DNA of 10,727 nt from Victivallales bacterium (GCA_017615955.1 JAFZZD010000554.1:1-10727); one strand, 5' to 3'; counted from the first letter of the stretch, positions 1-6,645 are shown. Notes: generated by a model from the sequence alone, not told the origin. A program made the numbers and translations.

Positions 1-158
1 AGGGCGGTTTGAAGCACCTGGAATACAGCCGCAAGGTGTTCCTGCGCCTCCTGGAAATCAGCCGCTCCCTGGACGATGCCAAGATCGAGGCTCTCAGGGC
101 AGAGCGCGACTATGAGGAACTGAACTGGTACATCCTGGATGCCATCCTCAAGAAGTAA
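1..158 (+). CDS. C-terminal fragment of an unrecognised protein
   Basis: An open frame runs from the left edge (first full codon at base 3) to a TAA at 156-158, giving 51 residues. It is hydrophilic and appears fully helical: a basic start (HLEYSRKVF), then a charged stretch (LDDAKIEALRAERDYEEL), ending in LDAILKK. There is no membrane segment or recognisable catalytic motif. The other two forward frames meet stops within the first 120 bases, which supports this one. A terminator-like hairpin follows directly, consistent with a real gene end. I do not recognise the family. The sugar-related neighbours make a metabolic enzyme plausible, but nothing in these residues shows it. Confidence 0.6.
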   Translation, partial: GGLKHLEYSRKVFLRLLEISRSLDDAKIEALRAERDYEELNWYILDAILKK

Positions 159-200
159 TTAGTGTTTAGTGATAAGTGGACAGTGGTCAGTGGCCAGTAG
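159..200 (+). repeat. six tandem heptanucleotide units (nnAGTGn)
   Basis: Immediately after the TAA, the sequence divides into six consecutive 7-nt units: TTAGTGT, TTAGTGA, TAAGTGG, ACAGTGG, TCAGTGG and CCAGTAG. The AGTG core stays in register in five units and degenerates to AGTA in the last. Similar degenerate AGTG heptads occur in intergenic DNA of several bacterial phyla. Here units 3 to 5 also form the left arm of a hairpin, so the repeat and the terminator-like structure are one object. Confidence 0.75.
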
Positions 201-238
201 TTTAAAGCTATTTGCCATTGTCCACTGTCCACTTTTTT
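174..238 (+). terminator. Rho-independent terminator-like hairpin after the first gene
   Basis: Left arm 174-193 pairs with right arm 215-234. Of 20 positions, 18 are Watson-Crick pairs, one is a G-U wobble and one is a T-T mismatch. The loop is 21 nt (194-214). A run of six T (233-238) follows the stem. Position directly behind a stop codon and the T run fit an intrinsic terminator. The stem is AT/GC mixed, unusually long and made of heptad repeats, so it may be a repeat element doing terminator duty. It separates the first gene from the dehydrogenase gene. Confidence 0.65.
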
Positions 239-275
239 CAATTTTGCACCTCAAAAAGAACGGGGAACACATATT

Positions 276-1385
276 ATGACCAAAAGCCTAAAAGTCGGTG
301 TGATCGGCTGTGGAATGATAAGCGACTGGTATTTCAAGGCGGCCAAGCGCTTCAAGCAGCTGGACATAATCGCCTGCGCAGACCTTAACCAGGAGCTGGC
401 TGAAAAGCAGGGAAAGGAATATGACATTCCAGTGTGGCAGGCGGATGACATCTACAACAGCCCGGAAGTGCAGCTCATAATAAACCTGACGCCGCCGAAG
501 GTGCACTACTATGTGATGAAGCGTGCGCTGGAATCAGGCAAGCATGCCTACAGCGAAAAGCCGCTGGGTGTGGATTTGGCGCAGGCAAAGGAACTGCTGG
601 ACATTGCAAAGGCGAAAGGTCTTTATGTTGGCTGCGCACCTGACACGTTCATGGGCGGCGGACATCAGACAATGCGCAAGCTGCTGGATGACGGCTGGAT
701 AGGCAGGGTCTTTGCGGGAACTGCCATGTTCTTCAGCCGCGGGCCAGAGAAGTGGAAGCACGCACCTGCATTCTATGACGTGGGAGCAGGTCCGCTGCTG
801 GACATCGGACCATATTTCGTGACGCAGCTCATCAATCTGCTGGGGCCTGCTGTGGCGGTGACCGCAGTTGTCACCAAGGGGGCGGACTTCCGTGAAGGCG
901 GCGAGGAGACCGTGCCGCATATCTATCCTGTTAATGTGCCAACGCACCAGGCTGGCATAATCGAGTTCGCCAATGGCGCGCAGATCACGCTGATCGGCAG
1001 CTATGAGGTGTACAAGTCATCCCATCCGTACATCGAACTATACGGCACCAATGGTAGCTTGCAGATGCATCATCCGAACTGGTTCGGCGGCACGGTGAAG
1101 GTGTATCAGCCAGGCTATGAGGACTGGAAGGAAGTTCCGCCCAGCCATATCTACAACACCGATGCCCGCAGCGTTGGCGTTGCCGACATGATTACAGCCA
1201 TCATAGACAAGAAGGCGGCACGTGCATCAGGCGAGCTGGCATATCATGCTCTGGAGATCATGCTCTCCTTGGAGAAGTCCAGCAAGCTGCAAAAGCGCAT
1301 CCTGCTGGAATCCACCTGCAAGCGTCCCGAAGCAATGCCTTTGGGATTGACGGATGGCAACGTGGAAGTGACTAAACTTCAGTAA
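276..1385 (+). CDS. Gfo/Idh/MocA family NAD(P)-dependent oxidoreductase
   Basis: A 369-residue protein of typical family length (330-400), with no signal peptide, so cytoplasmic. The Rossmann start VGVIGCGMIS (residues 7-16) carries the G-x-G dinucleotide motif. The hallmark EKP is at 94-96 (E-K-P-L-G), with Lys95 as the expected catalytic lysine. The C-terminal alpha/beta domain holds GPLLDIGPY at 172-180. By comparison with B. subtilis inositol dehydrogenase (Lys97, Asp172, His176), Lys95 and Asp176 are present, but the His position is Tyr180. The family oxidises or reduces sugars, inositols or sugar-like acids; the substrate cannot be read from the sequence. The ATG at 276 is preceded only by a weak purine stretch (CGGGGAA). 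It stands alone between a terminator-like hairpin and a 188-nt repeat-rich gap, but its neighbours suggest sugar catabolism. Confidence 0.93.
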   Translation: MTKSLKVGVIGCGMISDWYFKAAKRFKQLDIIACADLNQELAEKQGKEYDIPVWQADDIYNSPEVQLIINLTPPKVHYYVMKRALESGKHAYSEKPLGVDLAQAKELLDIAKAKGLYVGCAPDTFMGGGHQTMRKLLDDGWIGRVFAGTAMFFSRGPEKWKHAPAFYDVGAGPLLDIGPYFVTQLINLLGPAVAVTAVVTKGADFREGGEETVPHIYPVNVPTHQAGIIEFANGAQITLIGSYEVYKSSHPYIELYGTNGSLQMHHPNWFGGTVKVYQPGYEDWKEVPPSHIYNTDARSVGVADMITAIIDKKAARASGELAYHALEIMLSLEKSSKLQKRILLESTCKRPEAMPLGLTDGNVEVTKLQ

Positions 1386-1420
1386 TAACGTAAAAGGAAC
1401 ACGTCCCTCTTTTTATTATC

Positions 1421-1450
1421 CACGGATTGACGCAGATTATCACAGATAAA
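1421..1450 (+). repeat. three tandem 10-nt units (CRCRGATnnn)
   Basis: CACGGATTGA, CGCAGATTAT and CACAGATAAA lie head to tail with an exact 10-nt period and a shared CRCRGAT core. An inverted copy of the same core (ATCTGTGG) occurs at 1522-1529 and forms the right arm of the surrounding inverted repeat. Degenerate decamers of this type recur in intergenic DNA of unrelated bacteria. Confidence 0.6.
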
Positions 1451-1460
1451 ATAAGAGATA

Positions 1461-1515
1461 ATTGCAAAACTATTGGCTTTGCAAGTCTTTTCCGCTGGCT
1501 AAAGCCAGCGGCTCC
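1461..1515 (+). repeat. intergenic hairpin element, copy A
   Basis: The element starts with ATTGCAAAA (1461-1469). It contains a perfect 8-bp stem, CCGCTGGC (1492-1499) with GCCAGCGG (1504-1511), closed by the tetraloop TAAA. It aligns without gaps to 6495-6549 at 38 of 55 positions. The two stems differ by a swapped base pair (T-A here, A-T in copy B), which argues that pairing is conserved. No long T run follows the stem, so copy A is not an obvious terminator. It lies inside the larger inverted repeat of this gap. Confidence 0.65.
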
Positions 1516-1573
1516 GAGGCGATCTGTGGATAAAAAGGGAGTAGGGCTGTTCAGAACAAGGACAAAGTAGCTG

Positions 1574-4501
1574 ATGAAGTTGGATTTTCGCATAGAGTGG
1601 GGCTATCAGTATCTTTATAGCCGTCGTCATTATCACCCTGTCTATAATTGGGATGGCTGCCTGGAATGCAGCGGCGGCGTGATAGAGAATACCTACAAAC
1701 TGGACTATCCCGTGGTATGGTATGGCCCAGGGCATTGCGCTGTTGAGACAAAGCTGCCAGAACCATGCTGGAAGAGCATCACCAAGCGTGGCATATCGGG
1801 CATTCGCGTCGAGGCGGATGTGGATGAAAAGGCTCTCTTTACGTTGCACACCAACAGCGCGACCTTCAGCTTCACGGCAAAGGAACTTCTTGGCAAGCAG
1901 AGGCTGGTGTTCAATGTGGGTCCCAAGTACCTTGGTTGCCATGTGGTCGCCACCATTACTGGCTACCTCTGGTTCCGTCCAGCCCCCAAGCCTGGCCAGA
2001 CTGTTTTTGAGGCGAAGGATCTGGCTTTGCCGCGCCGTGACTGGGCGCGTATGCGCACTGGCGAAATCAAGCCAGGGCAGGCACTGGATTTCCAGGCGGA
2101 AATTCCCGCACCAAAGAAGGACTTTTCCGAAACGCTCATTCACCTTCAGGCAATGGCGGCACCTATAGAGCATACGCCTGGCGCTGAAAAACAGGTTTTC
2201 GGCACTTTTGACTTTGAATTGCTCTGCGATGGCAAGTGCATAAAGACATTCCAGCAGTTCCTGCGCATGCATGACGGCGATATGCAGATGCTGGATGACA
2301 TCTGGATCCGCGTCCAGGTCGCGCCTGGCAAGCACAACTTCACCTTCCGCAACCAGCAAGAGAAACTGTGCCTGCTGGTGAGCCGTCTGGTCATCCAGCA
2401 GTCGGAGCGTGACCACGGGCAGCTCAGCATTCCCGAATGGACACTGCGGGGCGAGCATGTGGTGGGCAAGGTGTTTGCGGTCAAGCCAGACTGCTTTGAG
2501 GTGGCTCTGCCAAAGGGAAATATCCGCATAGAGGCACAACCAGGCTGGAATGAATTCGACTTTGTCTCCGACGAGCCAGGCACTGTTGAATGCTGCTGCG
2601 GCAATCACACTGCGAATGTGGAGGTCTATGACGCCCAGGAAGAGGCGAACCCCATCAAGGTGGGCTTCGACATGACCGCAGTCCCAGCCGATGAAAATGG
2701 CTTCATGGACTGGATTCTGGACTACACCGCCCGCACACGCATGGGCAACTTCCCCGTGTTCCGCAGCTTCCTCTACAACCCAAATGGCGGACCGCATCTG
2801 AAGGTCGATGGCAGACTCATGCGCAAGTGGGGCGAATTCTGCCGCAAGCACTATCTCTATGCTGAAGCTGCCACCGACTTTGACGATGGTGAACTCAAGG
2901 CGGGTGCCGGCGAATATTTCCATGGCGCAGGCAAGCATGAGCATACCTGCCTTACATACGGTCTGGATCCCACGGCACCATACGCCGCCAACGACATGAA
3001 GGAGGCAATGGAGCACTTCTTCAAATGGATTCAGCCCCAGATCGACCGGGCGCACAATGCAGGTGCGCAAATGGAGTTCGGCGATGCATCGGGCGCAATA
3101 CGCTATACTTTCCTGGCTGGCGTGGATTCCGTTCGCGCGGAGACCATGGTGCCACACACACAGCACCTGTTGAGCCAGGCGCGTCCCGCCGCGGAGGCAC
3201 TTGGCAAGGGCGAATGGGGCGTGCACATTGCAATCCAGCACCCGATCCAGCCATATTTCGACACGCATCTGCGCATGTTCTACCTTAGCCTCATGCAGCC
3301 CTGGATGATGGGTGCCAATTTCCTCTATGAGGAGGACAGTCTCTTCCAAATCTGGAAGGAAGAGCGCTTCTCCTGGGATGATGCACTCACCAAGGGCAAG
3401 CGCGACATGCTGCGCGGCTTCTTCAAGTTCGCCAAGACACATCCACGCAGCGGCAAATGCATTCGCAGCATCGCATCCATAGAGGGACGCTATGCCGCGC
3501 CTTTCAATGGCTTCATCTGCGGCAGCGAGCAGACACCTGAATACGCAGTCTGGGGCGCCTTCGGCAAGAACTCACCTGAATGGGGCCACTGCCAGCCGGA
3601 AAAATGCCGTCAGGTGCTGGATGTGCTGATGCCTGGCGCATCAACCCAGCCTCTGCGCCAGCGCTTCGACAAGCGCCGCTTCTTCTTCTCGGGCACACCC
3701 TACGGCGACTTTGACGAGGCGCCAATCGAGGCCTCCGCGCAATACCTCTCCAACTACAAGCTGCTCATCAATTTCGGATGGAACACCATGATCCAGGAGG
3801 ATTATGGCAAGCTATTGGAATACGTGAGGAACGGCGGCATTCTGCTTACTGGCCTGCCACAGTTCTCCACGCACGTGAAACGGGAATTCCTGAAGGATAT
3901 GCAGGATTTGGCTCTGTGGAACAATGGCGACCTGCGCGAGATGTGCGGCTTCACCGTGAAGGGCAGGGGAGTGGAATACTGCGGGCAGTGGAACGGCCCC
4001 GACAGGGAAAACTTCTTTGAACCAGAACTTTCCGCCATGCCTAGCAACTCCAGCGAAGAGGATGGTCCCGCCTGCCTGGCAGACATCGACATCAGTGATG
4101 CGGACATCCTCGCATGGGATGCCGCCACTGGCGCACCCATGGTGCTGCGCCATAAAGTCGGCAATGGCTATGTTTACACCCTCACACTCTGGGCATATCC
4201 AGGCCACGAGAAATTCCAGAAGTTCTCCGCCACATGGCTGGCACGCCTGGCAGAACAGAACAAGAGCAACATCTATGTGGATGACCCCTCAAAGGAGGTG
4301 TTCTGGACCCTCTGGCAACAGGAAGACGGCACCCACTGCCTCATGCTGCTTAACACAGACTGGACAACACCAGGCAACATTAAAAAAGTGGACGTATATG
4401 CACCGTTCACATCCTTCAGAATGGAAGTCCAGGAGGGAAAGGCATTGCTTGTCACCATTGATGACAAGGAACCAACTTCAATAATCAGCTGTTTATTCTA
4501 G
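1574..4501 (+). CDS. large glycosidase-like protein, family unassigned
   Basis: A 975-residue protein without a signal peptide or membrane segment, so probably cytoplasmic. An in-frame TAG at 1568-1570 limits the start to this ATG or a nearby alternative; no good Shine-Dalgarno sequence precedes it. Residues 1-350 look beta-rich and aromatic (accessory beta-sandwich domains). Residues about 360-690 look like a TIM-barrel core, with candidate acidic strand ends at Glu501 (QMEFGD) and Glu586/Glu587 (NFLYEED). Residues about 700-880 resemble the class I glutamine-amidotransferase-like fold found in GH42-type trimerisation domains: YKLLINFGWNTM at 728-739, then LLEYVRNGGILLTGLPQF at 747-764. The C-terminus (895-975) is a small beta domain. 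This layout fits a retaining clan GH-A-like glycoside hydrolase, but the family is not recognised and the catalytic residues are inferred. It is first in a tight run with an MFS transporter and an N-acetyltransferase. Confidence 0.85.
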   Translation: MKLDFRIEWGYQYLYSRRHYHPVYNWDGCLECSGGVIENTYKLDYPVVWYGPGHCAVETKLPEPCWKSITKRGISGIRVEADVDEKALFTLHTNSATFSFTAKELLGKQRLVFNVGPKYLGCHVVATITGYLWFRPAPKPGQTVFEAKDLALPRRDWARMRTGEIKPGQALDFQAEIPAPKKDFSETLIHLQAMAAPIEHTPGAEKQVFGTFDFELLCDGKCIKTFQQFLRMHDGDMQMLDDIWIRVQVAPGKHNFTFRNQQEKLCLLVSRLVIQQSERDHGQLSIPEWTLRGEHVVGKVFAVKPDCFEVALPKGNIRIEAQPGWNEFDFVSDEPGTVECCCGNHTANVEVYDAQEEANPIKVGFDMTAVPADENGFMDWILDYTARTRMGNFPVFRSFLYNPNGGPHLKVDGRLMRKWGEFCRKHYLYAEAATDFDDGELKAGAGEYFHGAGKHEHTCLTYGLDPTAPYAANDMKEAMEHFFKWIQPQIDRAHNAGAQMEFGDASGAIRYTFLAGVDSVRAETMVPHTQHLLSQARPAAEALGKGEWGVHIAIQHPIQPYFDTHLRMFYLSLMQPWMMGANFLYEEDSLFQIWKEERFSWDDALTKGKRDMLRGFFKFAKTHPRSGKCIRSIASIEGRYAAPFNGFICGSEQTPEYAVWGAFGKNSPEWGHCQPEKCRQVLDVLMPGASTQPLRQRFDKRRFFFSGTPYGDFDEAPIEASAQYLSNYKLLINFGWNTMIQEDYGKLLEYVRNGGILLTGLPQFSTHVKREFLKDMQDLALWNNGDLREMCGFTVKGRGVEYCGQWNGPDRENFFEPELSAMPSNSSEEDGPACLADIDISDADILAWDAATGAPMVLRHKVGNGYVYTLTLWAYPGHEKFQKFSATWLARLAEQNKSNIYVDDPSKEVFWTLWQQEDGTHCLMLLNTDWTTPGNIKKVDVYAPFTSFRMEVQEGKALLVTIDDKEPTSIISCLF

Positions 4502-4513
4502 CCCAGAATCCTA

Positions 4514-4519
4514 GAGAGG
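4514..4519 (+). promoter_or_regulatory. Shine-Dalgarno GAGAGG deciding the MFS start
   Basis: GAGAGG lies 8 nt before the ATG at 4528. An in-frame GTG at 4519 overlaps this ribosome binding site and could not be served by it, so the ATG is the better start. Confidence 0.7.
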
Positions 4520-4527
4520 TGTTTTTC

Positions 4528-5679
4528 ATGCGATATTTGGCGTATTTGTTTCCCATTCTGATCAACATAATGAATGGTGGCATGTTTTTCATTACTGCGC
4601 AGCGTTTTGCGGAGGCGCATGCCTCGAAGATGCTGATCACCGGTACCATGGTGATGTGGGCGTTCATGTATTCCGTGGCGTCCTTGGTGGTGGGGCGTTT
4701 TGTCACTGAGGCGCGTTCCGCGAAGATGATATGCGTGGCTTCGCTCATGCTGATGGGCACTATGATCGGCGCAATTGTGTTTCCGTCGCTGAATATGCAG
4801 TTCGTGTGGATGGCAGGTCTTGGCATATCTGGAGCATTGTACTGCACTGCATTCCAGGTCTTCATGAAATGTCTGGAGAATGGCGAGGCGAATGGGGTGG
4901 TGCGCTCCACCTCGCTTTACACCGCAGCGTGGAGTCTGGGTCTGGGGCTGGGGCCATTCATCTTCGGCGTGATGGACTGGCGCATCAGCTATGGCATCAA
5001 TGCCGTATTCGCGTTGCTGATTTCCATTGGCGTGATGCTGATTGACAGGTATTGCCGCAGTGGTCAGCAGACCTCTGTGCAGCAAAACGAGGCTCAAGCC
5101 TCGGCGGAAGGCAATGTGGAGCCATTGTACAGGGGACGTCCCAACATGGTTATGCTAGGCTGGATAGGCGGTTTTCTGGGAACATTCACCATCTCTATAT
5201 TGCGGACCATGGAGCCAGCACGAGCAGTGGAATTGGGACTGAACCGCTTCAACAGCGCCATGGTGCTGGCAGTGGTGAGCTATGTCCAGGCGCTGGTGGG
5301 GCTTATGCTGATACGCGGCAAACTGTGGATGTACAACAGGATGCCGTTGCTGCTGACGGGGCTTTGCGGCGTCTTGGGGCTGCTGGGCATTGGCTATTTG
5401 CAGAGCTTGCCGCTGCTGTATTTGTCGGCTGTGCTGTATGGCACATTTTCCTGCGCGTTCTATTTCAGGTTTGTGTTCCTGGCGCTGGTGCATCCCACCA
5501 AGGGCGGCTTCTATGTGTCGATCAACGAGGCGATGGTGGGCATTTCCAGCACAGTCGCGCCGTTCTGCGCGGGGCTTATGTCAAAATGCCTTAGCATATC
5601 GGGAATATTCACCTGCTGCGCGGTGATCGTGGGGCTTTCCACAGTGGTGCAGATGTCCATGGCAAAAGACCAGCATTAG
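4528..5679 (+). CDS. MFS transporter
   Basis: A 383-residue integral membrane protein of usual MFS length. About ten to twelve hydrophobic helices are visible in two halves. Examples are 4-24, 36-56, 66-86, 91-113, 128-148 and 156-174 in the first half, and 208-226, 244-262, 272-290, 294-320, 326-350 and 357-377 in the second. A hydrophilic Gln/Glu-rich cytoplasmic loop (about 175-205) separates the halves, as in the family. The TAG of the upstream glycosidase-like gene is 26 nt before this ATG, and the stop codon overlaps the ribosome binding site of the next gene, so the three are probably cotranscribed. The likely role is uptake or export of a small solute, perhaps a sugar derivative handled by the neighbouring enzymes. 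No substrate motif is recognisable, and an exporter role is equally possible. Confidence 0.85.
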   Translation: MRYLAYLFPILINIMNGGMFFITAQRFAEAHASKMLITGTMVMWAFMYSVASLVVGRFVTEARSAKMICVASLMLMGTMIGAIVFPSLNMQFVWMAGLGISGALYCTAFQVFMKCLENGEANGVVRSTSLYTAAWSLGLGLGPFIFGVMDWRISYGINAVFALLISIGVMLIDRYCRSGQQTSVQQNEAQASAEGNVEPLYRGRPNMVMLGWIGGFLGTFTISILRTMEPARAVELGLNRFNSAMVLAVVSYVQALVGLMLIRGKLWMYNRMPLLLTGLCGVLGLLGIGYLQSLPLLYLSAVLYGTFSCAFYFRFVFLALVHPTKGGFYVSINEAMVGISSTVAPFCAGLMSKCLSISGIFTCCAVIVGLSTVVQMSMAKDQH

Positions 5680-5682
5680 GAG
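5678..5682 (+). promoter_or_regulatory. Shine-Dalgarno AGGAG overlapping the MFS stop codon
   Basis: AGGAG begins inside the TAG stop (5677-5679) and sits 7 nt before the ATG at 5690. This is the strongest ribosome binding site in the window and implies translational coupling of transporter and acetyltransferase. Confidence 0.8.
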
Positions 5683-5689
5683 ATTTTAT

Positions 5690-6484
5690 ATGGAGCTTTC
5701 AGTTGATAAATATCTTCAGCGCATCAATTATACTGGCGATGTGAAGCCCACAAGGGAGAACCTTGTTGCCTTGCAGCGTGCGCATCTGATGAGCGTTCCA
5801 TACGAGAACATGGACATCTACTATGGGCGGGACTTCACCTTGGCGATGGAGGAACTCTACGACAAGATTGTTCTGCGTCACAGGGGCGGCTACTGCTTTG
5901 AGATCAATGGTCTTTATGCCTGGCTTTTGAGGCAGTTGGGCTATGAGGTGGAGGAGTATTTCGGGCGCTGGCTGTATCTAGACCCATTGGAGGTGCCTGC
6001 CCGCAGGCACCGCGTGATCCGCGTCAAGTTTGCTGACGGCGATTACATAACGGATGTGGCCGTGGGGCAGAGCGCACCGCTTACGCCGCTGGCGTTCCAG
6101 TATGACTTGGTGCAGCCACGGGAGGGCTTCAACTACAGGATAGTGCAGGATGACGTGCTGTGCAACGTGGTGCAGCGCGAGGAGGGCGGCAAATACGTCA
6201 ATTTCTTCTCGTTTGACTTGGCACCGCAGCTGAACATTGACTTCACTTACGTGCATTTCTACTGCATGAAGCATCCAGATTCAATTTTCAACAAGAAGAT
6301 CTTGGTGCATATTCCAACAGAGAACGGGCGCAACAGCATCTACAGTGCTCTTGACCCGCAGACTGCCGCAGTGAAACCTCTGCTTAATGTGGGGCTTGCG
6401 GACGGCACAAGCGAGAAGCGCTTCCTTTACAGCGAGCAGGAATTGAAGGACGCATTGGAGCAGTATTTTGGCATTGTGCTGTAG
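5690..6484 (+). CDS. arylamine N-acetyltransferase (NAT family)
   Basis: A 264-residue cytoplasmic enzyme, close to the usual 260-280. It should transfer an acyl group from acyl-CoA to an amine, classically an arylamine or arylhydrazine, through a cysteine acyl-enzyme. The family signature RGGYCFEINGLYAWLLRQLG (65-84) carries the nucleophile Cys69. His107 lies in ARRHRVIRV (104-112) and Asp122 in YITDVAVGQ (119-127). The triad Cys69-His107-Asp122 has the same numbering as the Salmonella NAT, so the catalytic core is intact and colinear. N-terminal features such as VPYENMDI (36-43) also match the family. It starts 10 nt after the transporter stop behind a strong ribosome binding site. Its position beside a glycosidase-like protein and a transporter is unusual and suggests a specific amine or aromatic substrate. 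Malonyl- or propionyl-CoA use, known for some NATs, cannot be excluded. Confidence 0.95.
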   Translation: MELSVDKYLQRINYTGDVKPTRENLVALQRAHLMSVPYENMDIYYGRDFTLAMEELYDKIVLRHRGGYCFEINGLYAWLLRQLGYEVEEYFGRWLYLDPLEVPARRHRVIRVKFADGDYITDVAVGQSAPLTPLAFQYDLVQPREGFNYRIVQDDVLCNVVQREEGGKYVNFFSFDLAPQLNIDFTYVHFYCMKHPDSIFNKKILVHIPTENGRNSIYSALDPQTAAVKPLLNVGLADGTSEKRFLYSEQELKDALEQYFGIVL

Positions 6485-6494
6485 AAAAGAGGTG

Positions 6495-6549
6495 ATTGCA
6501 AAATTCTTGGTTATGCTTTTTTCCCCCGCAGGCTGTCGCCTGCGGCACC
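6495..6549 (+). repeat. intergenic hairpin element, copy B
   Basis: This is the gap-free homologue of 1461-1515 (38 of 55 identical), beginning 10 nt after the acetyltransferase stop. It starts with ATTGCAAAA (6495-6503). The stem is CCGCAGGC (6526-6533) with GCCTGCGG (6538-6545) and loop TGTC. Relative to copy A, the fifth stem pair is A-T instead of T-A and the loop is fully different. That pattern is expected if structure rather than sequence is kept. Confidence 0.65.
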
Positions 6550-6580
6550 AGGCAGTTTGCGGCTTGGTGCGATAGTTTTT
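6526..6580 (+). terminator. tandem-hairpin terminator-like structure after the acetyltransferase
   Basis: The 8-bp stem of 6526-6545 is followed by a second stem, GCACCAGGC (6545-6553) with GCTTGGTGC (6562-6570). This has nine pairs including one G-U and an 8-nt loop. Five T follow at 6576-6580, five bases after the second stem. The two stems share G6545, so they compete or stack. The structure plausibly ends the transcript that began upstream of 1574, since a separate promoter-like sequence follows. The T run is short and slightly displaced, so termination efficiency is uncertain. Confidence 0.5.
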
Positions 6581-6583
6581 AAA

Positions 6584-6599
6584 TCTTCAATTGTGAAGA
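6584..6599. promoter_or_regulatory. perfect palindrome TCTTCA-ATTG-TGAAGA
   Basis: A 6-bp inverted repeat with a 4-nt spacer lies about 18 nt upstream of the candidate -35 box. It could be a protein-binding operator or simply a weak AT-rich hairpin. No regulator gene is adjacent, so the role is unassigned. Confidence 0.35.
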
Positions 6600-6616
6600 A
6601 TCTTGCCTTTATGGTA

Positions 6617-6645
6617 TTGCATTTGCCGAAAAAGTTTGGTAAAAT
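6617..6645 (+). promoter_or_regulatory. sigma70-like promoter for the prepilin-like genes
   Basis: TTGCAT (6617-6622) and TAAAAT (6640-6645) are separated by exactly 17 nt. They lie about 70 nt before the ATG at 6715, in an AT-rich stretch behind the terminator-like structure. Four of six positions match TTGACA and four of six match TATAAT. It would start transcription near 6652 and could drive both prepilin-like genes and the DUF4838 gene. Confidence 0.5.

Larger units (their letters stand above)
1404..1540. repeat. intergenic element with imperfect terminal inverted repeats
   Basis: Between the dehydrogenase and the 975-residue gene, 1404-1427 is an inverted copy of 1522-1540. Eighteen of 19 positions pair, counting one G-U, if the left arm is given 5 extra bases as bulges. 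The outer parts read TCCCT...TTTT and the inner parts ATCCACGGAT and ATCTGTGGAT. Enclosed are three 10-nt units and a perfect 8-bp hairpin. The 137-nt size and nested symmetry resemble a small palindromic intergenic repeat or MITE remnant. No flanking target duplication was seen. No other gene or convincing promoter was found in the gap. Confidence 0.5.

Noticed and set aside
534..947. Minus-strand open frame opposite the dehydrogenase
   Set aside because: The sense strand carries a clear Gfo/Idh/MocA protein with intact motifs; the reverse frame has no family features.
1391..1418. Terminator after the dehydrogenase gene (GGAACACGTCC then T run)
   Set aside because: Only about three base pairs can form before the T run; the stem is too weak to call.
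1427..1452. Promoter TTGACG ... TAAAAT upstream of the 975-residue gene
   Set aside because: The boxes are only 14 nt apart, too short for a sigma70 promoter, and both lie within the decamer repeats.
1499..3442. A 647-codon open frame on the minus strand
   Set aside because: It is codon-aligned with the + strand gene at 1574. Its stops would require TTA, CTA or TCA codons in the sense gene, which this gene hardly uses, so the frame stays open through codon bias. Its translation is Cys/His/Leu-rich with no recognisable domain.
4519..4527. GTG start for the MFS gene
   Set aside because: The GTG overlaps the GAGAGG ribosome binding site, and the ATG at 4528 is properly spaced from it.
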